The translations under genes and the position numbers were made by a program. Below the pieces are notes generated by a model. It ran no database searches and was not told the origin of the DNA. It worked only from the letters and a program-made list of their open reading frames with translations. DNA of 64,000 nt from Putridiphycobacter roseus. Lineage in GTDB: Bacteria > Bacteroidota > Bacteroidia > Flavobacteriales_D > Crocinitomicaceae. Positions 35,049-44,256 of the stretch are shown in pieces. Location of the stretch: NCBI RefSeq assembly GCF_003234935.1, contig NZ_QKSB01000001.1, positions 496,001 through 560,000 on the forward strand, given 5' to 3'. The number at the start of each line of letters is the position of its first letter. Position 1 is the stretch's first letter.

Positions 35049-36308
35049 ATGAAAAATATATTAATTCTTATCGCAGTTACTTTGGCAATTTCATCAGGTT
35101 ACAGTCAGGTAAAGAATACGCAAACTACCGATCTATTTATGCAGAAAATTGATAGTGCCAATTCCTTAATGGGAAATGTTTCGATTTCAAAAGCAGGTGA
35201 AGAAATATATCAATACTCACTTGGATATGAAAATTATGGTCAAAAATCTAAAAACTCAGAAAACACAAAATTTAGAATAGGGTCAGTTTCGAAGTCATTT
35301 ACAGCAGTAATGATTATGCAACTTATTGAAGAGTCTAAGCTGTCTTTGAATGATAAATTAGAGTCTTTCTTTCCCGATATTCCCAATTCTGATAGTATAT
35401 CCATAGCGCAACTACTAAAGCATCAAAGCGGATTATTTAATATCACTGAATCTTCTGGTTTCTCAACTTGGATGGAATCTTTTCATACGGAAAAGGAAGT
35501 AATTAATTGCATAGTAGCAAATGGAGCAGTTTTTAAACCAGGAAGAAAGACAAAGTATTCTAACACAAATTATATTTTATTGTCTTTCATCCTTGAAAAA
35601 ATTGAGCAAAAAGATTATTCCAAAATACTTAGAGATAGGGTGACAAGCCCTTGCTTATTAAAGAATACCTATTTCAGCGGAGAAACCAATGAATCTGTAG
35701 ATCAATGCCTTTCATATGTTAAGGGAAATTATGATTGGACAAATTCAACAAATACAGATATCAGCGTTCCAATGGGAGCAGGAGGAATTGTCTCTACTCC
35801 TAAAGATTTAAATTCTTTTTACTTTCAATTATTTACTGGCAAACTCCTTAATGACAGCTTGCTAAACCTAATGATTAACAATGATAATTTATACGAATTC
35901 GCGCTGTATCCTGTAATCTCTTATGAGGATAAAGTTTGTTTTGGACATGAAGGAAGGATTGATGGATTCCATTCGTATTCCGTTTACTTTCCTGAAGATT
36001 CTATTAGTATATCATTCTGTGCAAATGGTGATGCTGGCTACCTAAATGACATATTATTACATACACTATATTCTTATGATTTGCTAAAACCTAAGGAGCA
36101 AACTTACACCACAACTAATGCCAACTTAGCACTAATAAAACTAAATACAGTTCTACTAGTGAAAGTTAACAATGAGCAATATCAGTTCCTAGAACAGTCA
36201 AGAAAGAATGTTTACAAATCAAAAACAAGCAATTTATTACTTAAGTATACTAAAGCTAGAGTTACGCTAAAAATGGGTGCAGAAAAAGTAACTTTTGATA
36301 GGAAATAA
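35049..36308 (+). CDS. Serine beta-lactamase-family hydrolase
   Basis: A 419-residue exported protein of the class C beta-lactamase/penicillin-binding superfamily (MEROPS S12). The signal peptide ILIAVTLAISSGYSQ fixes ATG 35049 over a TTG six codons upstream. The catalytic SxxK is in GSVSKSFTAV, the YxN motif in YSNTNYILLS, and a HxG-like motif in FGHEGRIDGF replaces KTG. Such proteins are often esterases or peptidases rather than antibiotic-resistance enzymes. The gene lies between imperfect direct repeats, and a long inverted repeat follows, so it may have arrived as a cassette. Confidence 0.88.
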   Translation: MKNILILIAVTLAISSGYSQVKNTQTTDLFMQKIDSANSLMGNVSISKAGEEIYQYSLGYENYGQKSKNSENTKFRIGSVSKSFTAVMIMQLIEESKLSLNDKLESFFPDIPNSDSISIAQLLKHQSGLFNITESSGFSTWMESFHTEKEVINCIVANGAVFKPGRKTKYSNTNYILLSFILEKIEQKDYSKILRDRVTSPCLLKNTYFSGETNESVDQCLSYVKGNYDWTNSTNTDISVPMGAGGIVSTPKDLNSFYFQLFTGKLLNDSLLNLMINNDNLYEFALYPVISYEDKVCFGHEGRIDGFHSYSVYFPEDSISISFCANGDAGYLNDILLHTLYSYDLLKPKEQTYTTTNANLALIKLNTVLLVKVNNEQYQFLEQSRKNVYKSKTSNLLLKYTKARVTLKMGAEKVTFDRK

Positions 36309-36324
36309 AACCGCATACAACAAA

Positions 36325-36374
36325 GTGTAAAATTCATTATTGCTAAGGACCTTAGTTACAACAAAATTTCACAC
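36325..36374. repeat. Long imperfect inverted repeat after the beta-lactamase-family gene
   Basis: The arms GTGTAAAATT and AAATTTCACAC enclose a central perfect palindrome CTAAGG-A-CCTTAG at 36343-36355. It starts 17 nt after the stop codon. There is no T run, so it is not a standard terminator; it could be a recombination or processing structure. Confidence 0.55.
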
Positions 36375-36415
36375 AAACTTTAGCCATCAAAAAATTAAAA
36401 AACTTGGTATTTTGG

Positions 36416-36444
36416 GTGATATAAGCCTAGGTGTTTATCGCCCC
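36416..36444 (+). repeat. Imperfect direct repeat flanking the beta-lactamase-family gene, right copy
   Basis: The partner of 34995-35025: GTGATATAA, then CCTAGGTGTTTAT and a C-rich end. Nineteen bases in two blocks are identical, with a 3-nt length difference between the blocks. Confidence 0.6.
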
Positions 36445-36464
36445 GTGAAATCGTTTTTTATCAG

Positions 36465-36501
36465 AAAAAAAAGCCGATTCATTTATTGAACCGGCTTTTA
36501 A
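36465..36501 (-). terminator. Terminator of the SprB-repeat gene
   Basis: The stem AAAAGCCGATTC / GAACCGGCTTTT (one mismatch) is flanked by A and T runs 21 nt from the stop of the minus-strand gene. It is possibly bidirectional, serving the beta-lactamase-family gene too. Confidence 0.75.
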
Positions 36502-36521
36502 AGTATAAGTTTAAAAAATGA

Positions 36522-39500
36522 TTAGAACAATACTATTTTCTTTAGCATAGCGGAACCATCTTCAAACTGCATGCGGGCTAAATAAGTACCTGCCGCTAAA
36601 TTAGAAACGTTTTGATTTAATATCGTTGCTCCTTCATTCAGACTGATTTTTTCCGTCATCACAACACTACCCATTAAATTGACAATACTTAAAGTAGCGG
36701 TCGAATTTTGAGACACATTGTTTACACGAATGGTAATCAAATCTTTTGCAGGAACTGGATACAAATCAATTGTTATTTCATTTTCAATAGTCTGACTCAC
36801 TGCATCTATACTGGTTACTTTCATAAAAGTATTCAATGTGGTATTGGTCGTAATTGGTGCATTGTAATCAAAAAAGATATCCGCCGTATTGGTAAATTCT
36901 GTCCCTAATGGACTACCAGCAATCGGTTGAATACTGTAACTAATCAAACCAGAACTCAAAGCATCACCATAAGTGCTTTTCCATGGTAAATTAATGTTTT
37001 CAAAAAAGAAAGTGACTAATCCCGTTTCACTTACAGTTGTGGTATAAGCATAGTCAGAATATCCCGGTTTTAAAGTGGTCCAATCCAAATCAGCATCTAA
37101 CTGATCGGTAACCGAAATGTTTTGCGCAAAATAAGTCCCTTCATTTTGAAAGTGAATGGTATAATCAAATTCTTTGGTATCCATTGAAACAAAACCTTCC
37201 ACACCTTGTCCTCTTGGAGACACTTCCTTGTAATTTGGATCGTACGAACCAATTACAACTGGTTGATAAGTATTCACATTATTCCATGGTGTGTAATCCA
37301 ATAACCAATTTACGTCAATTGGAGCCACATTAGCCACTGTATCATAAAAGTTCAATACGGTTCCCAAAGGAATATTTGTCGGTGCGCTATAATTCAATAG
37401 CATTACGTTTGACGCATTGGGACTAAGTGATGGAAAACCGGACTGTATGCTATATGCATAAGGAGCCGCAATATTATTTAACTGAACAAAATTAAGTGAA
37501 GTGGAATTTAAAAAGGAAACCTGAGCATCTTGCTCATACCCCATTTGCACTCCTGATTCAGTAACTGTACCTTGATTTTTTACAATCACTTTTTGCTGAT
37601 AATTGTTTCCTGGAATAGGTGGAATATTTGCGTTAACAGTCACTATTTTCAAATCGTGAATAATGTTCATGTCATTTGCGATATTCACAACAGTATTACA
37701 ACCGGTTGCAGCGGTAACACTTACCGAGTTGGTATTACTTTGACAAGCAGCCAATGGATAATAAGCATTTACTTGTTCAGAAATAGTGTACGTTCCTGAA
37801 GGCACTTGAAAACTATAATATCCATTTGCATCTGTAAAAGCATAACCTATACCTGAGCAATGTATCATAATGTTTTCCACGCCTACTTCTGTTGCGTCAT
37901 ATACGCAATCCGCATTTGCATCCACGTAAACATTACCAGAAATAGTACAATAACAACTACTGCTTGTATTTGCATTTGTAATCCAAAAATGTTTTGAACT
38001 ACTACATCCATTCGCATCTGTTACCGTTACCCAATAATCGCCAACACCTAAATTATTTACACTTGCCGTAGTAACGCCGCCAGAATAAGAATAAGTATAA
38101 GGAGCAACTCCACCATATGCATTTGCAGTAACTGCACCATCAGTATTAAATATACAAGTTGCAGGTGTAGTTGAAACCGCAATATGTACAGGAGAAACAC
38201 TAGACAAAGTAGTCGATTTATTAATAGAACAGCCTACTGCATCTGTTATTTGACAAGCGTAACCTCCTAACGAAACCCCGGAAAGCACATTCGTTGTCGC
38301 TCCATTACTCCACAAATAAGTAAAAGGTGGATTTGAACCTGAAGCACTTACACTAACGGTTCCTGTAGTATTAGGACAAACAACAGTAGAACCGTTAACA
38401 CTTCCATTGATTGAACTAATTGGATTAATCAACACACTTCCAGTTCTCACACAACCAACTGCATCTGTCACTTGAAAAGCATATGTTCCTGGATCAAGAT
38501 TTGAAAGTGTTGCACCTGTGGCTGCTGTATTTGAATTCCATGAATAAGTATATGGAGCTGTACCACCTGTTGCAGTCAAAGTAGCTGATCCAGTAGCAGA
38601 AGTACATTGACTTGGTGTTGCAGTATAAGTAACATTTATTGGCGTATTAACACCTACATACGAATACCCTTGGCCTGTACAACCATTGGCGTCTGTTACA
38701 ATTACAGTTTGTGAGGTACCACCTGACAAATTAGAAGCAGTCTGTGTATTTTGACCGTTGCCCCATGCATAACTGTATGGACCAACTCCACCGGATCCAA
38801 AAGCAATTACACTTCCATCTGATTGAACACAAGTCGCACTTGTCATACTTGTATTTACAGACACTTGTGGATTCTGCGAGATATAAGCCCCTAAATAATT
38901 AGATTGACAACCTTGCGCATCCGTAACTACTAACGGATAATAACCTTGCGTCATACCACTTAAAGCGGCAGTCGTAACGCCATTTGCCCAAAGATAGCTG
39001 TATGGCGCTGTTCCTCCAGTACCTACTGCGGTTGCAGTACCATTAATACAGCTTGCATCCGTTGTACTTATAGTGGCAGACACGTTAGATATCTGATAAA
39101 CATTGGCCGCAGAATCTGATACTTCTAAAACACAACCCGTAGTTTGATCGGTAATAACTACTGAATACTCACCAAGTGGAACAACTGCATTATTTCCAGT
39201 ATAAACTGCCAAAGTTTGCGTATTTGTCCAATCAAAAGTAAAAGGACCAGTAGACCCACCTTGTTGTGTTGCAGTTAAAGTACCCATGGTTGCTGGACAA
39301 ACTGGAGAAATAGCTGAAGTATAAAAATTAAAAGACGGTGTATAACCACTTTGATCCCATGCGCTTAATGAACCATCACTGGCTTGGCAAGACATATAAC
39401 CATAATTATCCATCCCAATATTTGTCAATTGATCCGTCAAGGAATTTACATTCGCATGGACAATGGAAGTTCCATTAATAAAATAAGTATAAGTTATCGG

Positions 39501-39641
39501 CAGTGACAATCCTGTAGCGGTAACGGTATAAATACCGTCATTATTACATGGCACTTGCGTAACCACACCCACTAAGTTCTGGCTAAATATGCTTGATGTA
39601 AAACTGACCATGAGAATAAGTAAGAGAAATAGCTTTTTCAT
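36522..39641 (-). CDS. SprB-repeat T9SS-secreted surface protein
   Basis: A 1039-residue secreted protein. The signal peptide ends near SIFSQ. From about residue 90 to 560 there are six or seven SprB-type repeats (pattern GGTAPYSYLWANG..T..L..G.Y...VTDA.GC). An SdrD-like B module follows (ISGNVYVDANADCVYDATE, TDANGYYSFQVPSGTY), then DUF11/DUF7619-like domains (GSYDPNYKEVSPRG, FDYTIHFQNEGT, YNAPITTNTTLNTF) and a T9SS type A sorting domain (LYPVPAKDLITIRV). SprB-repeat proteins in gliding flavobacteria are motility adhesins, but this one is far shorter than SprB and may be an ordinary surface adhesin. It has its own terminator at 36465. Confidence 0.9.
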   Translation of the reverse strand: MKKLFLLLILMVSFTSSIFSQNLVGVVTQVPCNNDGIYTVTATGLSLPITYTYFINGTSIVHANVNSLTDQLTNIGMDNYGYMSCQASDGSLSAWDQSGYTPSFNFYTSAISPVCPATMGTLTATQQGGSTGPFTFDWTNTQTLAVYTGNNAVVPLGEYSVVITDQTTGCVLEVSDSAANVYQISNVSATISTTDASCINGTATAVGTGGTAPYSYLWANGVTTAALSGMTQGYYPLVVTDAQGCQSNYLGAYISQNPQVSVNTSMTSATCVQSDGSVIAFGSGGVGPYSYAWGNGQNTQTASNLSGGTSQTVIVTDANGCTGQGYSYVGVNTPINVTYTATPSQCTSATGSATLTATGGTAPYTYSWNSNTAATGATLSNLDPGTYAFQVTDAVGCVRTGSVLINPISSINGSVNGSTVVCPNTTGTVSVSASGSNPPFTYLWSNGATTNVLSGVSLGGYACQITDAVGCSINKSTTLSSVSPVHIAVSTTPATCIFNTDGAVTANAYGGVAPYTYSYSGGVTTASVNNLGVGDYWVTVTDANGCSSSKHFWITNANTSSSCYCTISGNVYVDANADCVYDATEVGVENIMIHCSGIGYAFTDANGYYSFQVPSGTYTISEQVNAYYPLAACQSNTNSVSVTAATGCNTVVNIANDMNIIHDLKIVTVNANIPPIPGNNYQQKVIVKNQGTVTESGVQMGYEQDAQVSFLNSTSLNFVQLNNIAAPYAYSIQSGFPSLSPNASNVMLLNYSAPTNIPLGTVLNFYDTVANVAPIDVNWLLDYTPWNNVNTYQPVVIGSYDPNYKEVSPRGQGVEGFVSMDTKEFDYTIHFQNEGTYFAQNISVTDQLDADLDWTTLKPGYSDYAYTTTVSETGLVTFFFENINLPWKSTYGDALSSGLISYSIQPIAGSPLGTEFTNTADIFFDYNAPITTNTTLNTFMKVTSIDAVSQTIENEITIDLYPVPAKDLITIRVNNVSQNSTATLSIVNLMGSVVMTEKISLNEGATILNQNVSNLAAGTYLARMQFEDGSAMLKKIVLF

Positions 39642-39933
39642 AATTCTGAATTTTAAGTTGTTTAATTCAAATACGTTACCAAAAACAAATAAGTTGTCTG
39701 ACCAAAATTAATTAAATACTTTTCACCCAAAAAAAAACCACTAAAAATAAGGCTCATGCCAATGTAAGCAGTACTTCAAAGCACAATGGATTATTTTTAA
39801 ATAAAAAATAACACGCTTAAAACTAAAATATACAAATCATCCAATTTTATAAAAAAATTGATCGTGTGAAAAATATATTTATATTTAACCTATTAACATC
39901 TATCTAACAGTAAGATACTAACTAAAAAAATCA

Positions 39934-40525
39934 TTGTTATTAGTACTTTCTGCTTCACTATTTCTAAGCTGTCAACCTATTGTGATGCGCCTTTACGGAA
40001 TGACAAAACCAAAATTTGAAACTCAAAATTCACTCCTAAAAAACAAACAAATTTGATTTAGACAACACAAATTTGGCAACCTTAAACACTGAAAACTTTT
40101 TAGTGGAAATAAATAAACAAGGTATTCCACAAGGAGCTATTTATGATAAAAATGGCAACTACATAGAATACAAGCTATCGGACAACACTTGCAACGCTGG
40201 ACTATTCCATTTTATCCCTGCTTTAGACACAACGATTTCGTACAACAAACCCGACAACTTAAATCTTAAAGGAGAGCTAAATAAATTCAACGACTTAAAT
40301 GACAACAAGTTAAATGCGGTTGTGCCTGCAGATTTCTATTTACTGATTTACTATACCGTATGGTCGGGGAAACTAAATAAAGACCACGTTAAAATATGGG
40401 AAGATGCCGCGAAAAAAAATACGAATTGCAACATTAAAGTGATTAAAGTAAACATGGACTTTCAAGAAAATTGGGAGGAAGGGTATAAAGAAAAAATCAA
40501 GCAGGCGACTAGCAAAAAGAAATAG
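39934..40525 (+). pseudogene. Frameshifted lipoprotein gene
   Basis: Two frames together make one lipoprotein. In the first frame, 39934-40054 reads LLLVLSASLFLSCQPIVMRL and continues YGMTKPKFETQNSLLKNKQI before a stop; this is a lipobox signal peptide with the mature YGxxKPK start. One base away the second frame continues DLDNTNLATLNTENFLVEIN to a stop at 40525, with DKNGNYIEYK and CNAGLFHF, a pattern seen in small Bacteroidota lipoproteins with a thioredoxin-like ending. The first frame also lacks an ATG: an in-frame stop lies five codons upstream and only TTG codons are available. The intact remainder from a TTG at 40073 would be a 150-residue cytoplasmic fragment. Confidence 0.65.
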
Positions 40526-40602
40526 CAAACAAAACTTTAAGAAATAGCTTAAGCTTTAATACAGTTTGGTAATAATTGCGTATTTTTATTAAAACACCAG
40601 AC

Positions 40603-41187
40603 ATGAAAACAGTATTTATCATTCTTGGCGTGCTTTTATTGGTATTTGTTATCATTCAAATCTACACCATGAAAACCCAAAGCAATATTGAAACCTATCC
40701 TTATAAGGTTGAAAAAAAATATGAAAAATTTGAAATTCGCAGTTACGCTGCAAGCCTGTTCACTTCGGTTAAATTAACCAAAGAGTATAAAACTTCTTCC
40801 AGCAAGGGCTTTTCCATTTTAGCTGGCTATATTTTTGGTGGGAATGATAAAAAAGAAAAAATTGCCATGACATCTCCAGTAGCCATTTCATTAGACGACA
40901 CAATGACTATGATGTTTCTAGTACCAAAGGAATACAAAAAAGAAAATTTACCTGCGCCAAACCAAACCCAAATAAAATTTAGAGAAGAACCTGCTAAAAG
41001 AGTAGCAGCGATAACTTTCGGAGGTTGGGCAAATGATGAAAAAATAAAAAATTATAAAATGGCGTTAAAGGTAGCCTTAGACAATGAAGGGATTAAGTAT
41101 TCTAATCGATTTTATTTTCTTGGTTATAACCCTCCCTTCGAAATGATTGGTAGAAAAAATGAAATCATTGTAGAATTAGACAATTAA
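40603..41187 (+). CDS. SOUL-family haem-binding protein
   Basis: A 194-residue protein of the SOUL/HBP family. An N-terminal hydrophobic segment (VFIILGVLLLVFVIIQIY) probably anchors it in the membrane. The core starts IETYPYKVEKKYEKFEIRSY and includes GYIFGGNDKKEKIAMTSPVA, the family hallmark, and ends PFEMIGRKNEIIVEL. SOUL proteins bind haem or other hydrophobic ligands; their bacterial role is uncertain. ATG 40603 is preferred over a TTG nine codons upstream because it begins the hydrophobic anchor. Confidence 0.9.
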   Translation: MKTVFIILGVLLLVFVIIQIYTMKTQSNIETYPYKVEKKYEKFEIRSYAASLFTSVKLTKEYKTSSSKGFSILAGYIFGGNDKKEKIAMTSPVAISLDDTMTMMFLVPKEYKKENLPAPNQTQIKFREEPAKRVAAITFGGWANDEKIKNYKMALKVALDNEGIKYSNRFYFLGYNPPFEMIGRKNEIIVELDN

Positions 41188-41339
41188 TTACCACTAATCT
41201 TTATTTACAAATCTCCCCCAAACCAGTCAACCCTTATGTTACCACTGTGCTTTTGACAGTTGAAAACCGTATATTTAAAAGCGTAAACACAATATTTTCT
41301 TACGTGACAATTATACCATAATCTTTAATTACAACACTA

Positions 41340-41347
41340 TATATTTG
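41340..41347 (+). promoter_or_regulatory. -7 box upstream of the METTL7-like gene
   Basis: TATATTTG fits TAnnTTTG and lies only 7 nt before the ATG at 41355, so the transcript would have almost no leader. Confidence 0.35.
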
Positions 41348-41354
41348 TGAACGG

Positions 41355-41960
41355 ATGAAAAGCTATCAAAAAATATTTGCCGCCAAATACGATTCGTTTA
41401 TGAGGAATTTAGAAAATTCTTTAGGACCAATTAGAAAAGAATTATTAGGTGATTTAGAAGGAAATATTTTAGATGTAGGTTCTGGTACAGGAGTAAATTT
41501 TGAATACTTTAGCCCAAAAGCGAACGTAATAGCCGTTGAGCCATCCAAATTTATGTTGGACAAATCAGAGCTTAAATTACCTAAAAAAGCGAATATTACT
41601 ACTTATAATATTGATGTTACAGACAAAACATTAGACAACATTGTTCCCCAACACTCCTTAGATTACATTATATGCACCCTTGTTTTATGTACTATTCCAG
41701 ATCAAAAATTAGCTTTAGACAAGTTCAAGAAATGGTTAAAACCTTCAGGGAAACTTATAATTTTAGAACATATACATGCGCAAAAAAAAGTCAATAGAAT
41801 ATTGCAAAACATGGCAAATCCAATATGGCAGCTGGTAGGTGATGGCTGTAATTTAAACAGAGATACAGATGTCTTCATTAAGGCGGCTGGTTTTAAACTA
41901 GAAAGTGAACATTATTTTAAAAAAGGACTGCGTTTTTACCAAGCCATATTTACGGTTTAA
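41355..41960 (+). CDS. Class I SAM-dependent methyltransferase, METTL7-like
   Basis: A 201-residue methyltransferase. Motif I is ILDVGSGTGVNFEYF; NVIAVEPSKFML gives motif II, DYIICTLVLCTIPD motif IV and SGKLIILEHI motif V. The order and the C-terminal NPIWQLVGDGCNLNRDT stretch resemble the METTL7/UbiE-like group that methylates small molecules or thiols. It has no signal peptide. The substrate is unknown. Confidence 0.87.
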   Translation: MKSYQKIFAAKYDSFMRNLENSLGPIRKELLGDLEGNILDVGSGTGVNFEYFSPKANVIAVEPSKFMLDKSELKLPKKANITTYNIDVTDKTLDNIVPQHSLDYIICTLVLCTIPDQKLALDKFKKWLKPSGKLIILEHIHAQKKVNRILQNMANPIWQLVGDGCNLNRDTDVFIKAAGFKLESEHYFKKGLRFYQAIFTV

Positions 41961-41981
41961 AATGTATCTAAAAAAAAATAT

Positions 41982-41989
41982 TAATTTTG
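41982..41989 (+). promoter_or_regulatory. -7 box upstream of the TerB-like gene
   Basis: TAATTTTG fits TAnnTTTG, 53 nt before the ATG at 42043. Confidence 0.35.
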
Positions 41990-42042
41990 ATACTAAAGGA
42001 CTCCTAATTCATTAATTTTAAAAAAATAAAACAAGAAAAGAC

Positions 42043-42369
42043 ATGCAAGTAAACTGGACAAAAGAAGAATTGAAAATTTACCTTCTGATTTATTGCGCAA
42101 ACGCAGATTTTTCAGAAACAAAGTCTGAGATAGCATTTATAAAATCAAAAATTAAAACCAGCAATTTTGAGCAATTGCATGCTGAATTTGATAAAGACAA
42201 TGATTACCAAAGTATTCAAAAAATTCAATTATCCATGAAAGAAAATGGTTATTCAAAAGAAGATAAAGATGCCTTATTTGAAGACATAAAAGCAGTTTTC
42301 TTAAGAGATGATAAATATGATGTTTTAGAACAAAACCTCATGATTGGATTAGGACATCTACTGAAATAA
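42043..42369 (+). CDS. TerB-like small protein
   Basis: A 108-residue all-helical cytoplasmic protein with the pattern WTKEELKIYLLIYCANADFS, a family often labelled tellurite-resistance TerB-like in Bacteroidota. The middle FDKDNDYQSIQKIQLSMKEN and the DDKYDVLEQNLMIGLGHLL ending have an EF-hand-like look, but a metal role is not shown. It lies 29 nt upstream of the TPR-like lipoprotein gene and may be co-transcribed. Confidence 0.78.
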   Translation: MQVNWTKEELKIYLLIYCANADFSETKSEIAFIKSKIKTSNFEQLHAEFDKDNDYQSIQKIQLSMKENGYSKEDKDALFEDIKAVFLRDDKYDVLEQNLMIGLGHLLK

Positions 42370-42398
42370 ATATAATGTTTCTAACATTCAAAAATAAA

Positions 42399-43247
42399 AT
42401 GACAAAAGGAAAATATTTAATACTGGCAATAACTACTTTATTGATGGTAAGTTGCGGTTTACAAGATGAAAAATCCATTAAAAATAAAGCTGAAAAAAAG
42501 GTAGTTGAAAAAAAACCTCAAGATATGCTTCGTGAAGCATATCAGCTTTTTAAAGAAGGCGACGACACGGAATCTATCCACTTAGCGAATAAAGTTTTAC
42601 AAATAGGAAGAGACAGTAAAAACGATACCTTAATTGGTAATGCCTTAACTTCGTTATGCCGAAACGCTCAGCGAAGCTTGGACACCATTAAATTAGCAGA
42701 ATTAAGTGCAGAATTAATGGATCTAGCTGCCTCATCTGGCAATCAAAAATGGCTGATGTATCGGGCCCATATGAACGCTGAAATGTGGCGATTAATTGGT
42801 AACATGGATAGAGCTGAAGATTTTTACAACGAGAGTATGAGAATCAGTTATGAAACTGGTGCGACTGGTATGTATACCATTGATCATTTTAACAAGTCAT
42901 TTGTTTCCACAGCCAAAGGAGACTTTACTACTGCCAATACCTTAATTAAAAAGTATTATCAACTGAGAAAAGAAGAAAATAATGAGACCGAAGATGCTTA
43001 TGGTTTAATTGCTTTAGCTTATTTACTAGAACAGCAAGAAAATTATGAGGGTGCACATGAAGTTGCGGTGGTGACAAGAAGATTATTCAAAGCACAAAAT
43101 ATTTTTCCAGAACCACCTGACGAAAAACCATTGATAGCCGTGGAGCTGAAAGTTCAAGAAGTATTGCCACCTGCAACATTAACAGCAATAAGTGAAAATG
43201 CTACTTCAGCATCTGTTTCAGCACTACTGGAAAAGTATTTGAAATAG
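42399..43247 (+). CDS. TPR-like lipoprotein
   Basis: A 282-residue predicted lipoprotein. The signal KYLILAITTLLMVSC ends in a lipobox Cys at residue 19 from ATG 42399 (an upstream ATG at 42375 adds eight residues). The mature protein is helical with TPR-like pairs (MLREAYQLFKEGDDTESIHL, NAEMWRLIGNMDRAEDFYNE, ALAYLLEQQENYEGAHEV). It is probably an envelope scaffolding protein; the partner is unknown. Confidence 0.75.
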   Translation: MTKGKYLILAITTLLMVSCGLQDEKSIKNKAEKKVVEKKPQDMLREAYQLFKEGDDTESIHLANKVLQIGRDSKNDTLIGNALTSLCRNAQRSLDTIKLAELSAELMDLAASSGNQKWLMYRAHMNAEMWRLIGNMDRAEDFYNESMRISYETGATGMYTIDHFNKSFVSTAKGDFTTANTLIKKYYQLRKEENNETEDAYGLIALAYLLEQQENYEGAHEVAVVTRRLFKAQNIFPEPPDEKPLIAVELKVQEVLPPATLTAISENATSASVSALLEKYLK

Positions 43248-43369
43248 ATTTATTGCATGTAAATTCAAATTTGTTACTATCCAAAACACCAACCAAAGTA
43301 AAAGGATATCCCCCTTCTATTGATTTCTAACCATACCATTCATAGGTATAGCCTTATGGCAAAATCCAA

Positions 43370-44245
43370 TTAATCTTTATTTCTTTTATCTTGTACTTTT
43401 GCTAAAAACTCAGGCGTAACCACTTCCACTCCTTCTTCTAATGCTGCTTCATTAATTTTTGTAATAATCATCTTCAGAAAGATACGTGGTACTTTTGTCA
43501 ATTGTTTATAAGCATCTGGATGCCATTTCACCGGCGATTCCATTCTTTCAACTTGGTATTTAACAGAGTCCACATTTACGCCTTTCGCTTTTGGAATAGG
43601 CTCAGCAAAAGGATGAGAATGCTTACTAAACCAAAATTGTTTACTGTCACGAAATCCAAAATCGACAGGTAAAGTAGGGAAGCCTTCTCCTTTTTTCAAA
43701 TATTCGGCATAACGCTCTTGCATGATAATTTTATCAATACGCAATAAAAAGTGTGCTTCAATCTCAGGACCGTCGTATCGGAAAATATCTGATTCCTCTA
43801 ACGTGCATTCAAAAATTTGGACCGACTCTTTTATAATTTCTGGAAACTCCAATTCAGCAACGTCAGGATTTTTTTCTCTTGTAGAAGGAATCAGTGTAAA
43901 AATACTATCGGCCATTTTCTCTTTGGTCGTCTCTCCTGGATAACCTAATTCCACGGCATTTTTTAAATAAGCTTTATCGTAAGGAATAAAATTTAATGCA
44001 ACCGTCTTCCGCTTTCTAATATTTTCAGCCGTATTAGAAGTCCCTCGACTAATTAGCATCATATAGTGATTTTTAGAAATTCCAAAAGGAAAACACAGGG
44101 AATAAGACCCAATATTTGTTAATCCGTTCTCCGATTTAGTCGTGCAAAGCACTACCGGCATTGGAAAAAAAGAAGAGGTTTGATAAAAATTATCCAACAC
44201 TTTTACGTCCACAAATCTTTCTTTATCCTTATCGTTCCACCACAT
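43370..44245 (-). CDS. Flavin reductase family protein
   Basis: A 291-residue protein of the flavin-reductase-like FMN-binding split-barrel family. Motifs are FPMPVVLCTTKSENGLTNIG, FPFGISKNHYMMLIS and the helix NTAENIRKRKTVALNF, typical of the FMN-binding barrel; a long C-terminal extension is present. ATG at 44245 (MWWNDKDKERF) is preferred over a start 13 codons upstream because the residues before it overlap the end of the next gene. It probably uses FMN and NAD(P)H; the substrate is unknown. It follows the anchored flavodoxin-like gene by 11 nt. Confidence 0.85.
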   Translation of the reverse strand: MWWNDKDKERFVDVKVLDNFYQTSSFFPMPVVLCTTKSENGLTNIGSYSLCFPFGISKNHYMMLISRGTSNTAENIRKRKTVALNFIPYDKAYLKNAVELGYPGETTKEKMADSIFTLIPSTREKNPDVAELEFPEIIKESVQIFECTLEESDIFRYDGPEIEAHFLLRIDKIIMQERYAEYLKKGEGFPTLPVDFGFRDSKQFWFSKHSHPFAEPIPKAKGVNVDSVKYQVERMESPVKWHPDAYKQLTKVPRIFLKMIITKINEAALEEGVEVVTPEFLAKVQDKRNKD

Positions 44246-44256
44246 ATTTTTTATAT

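Noticed and set aside
35049..36308. Beta-lactamase-family gene considered as an antibiotic-resistance gene
   Set aside because: The family is dominated by esterases and peptidases, and KTG is replaced; resistance cannot be claimed from sequence.
37970..39240. Periodic sequence with repeats
   Set aside because: It encodes SprB-type protein repeats, not a DNA repeat array.
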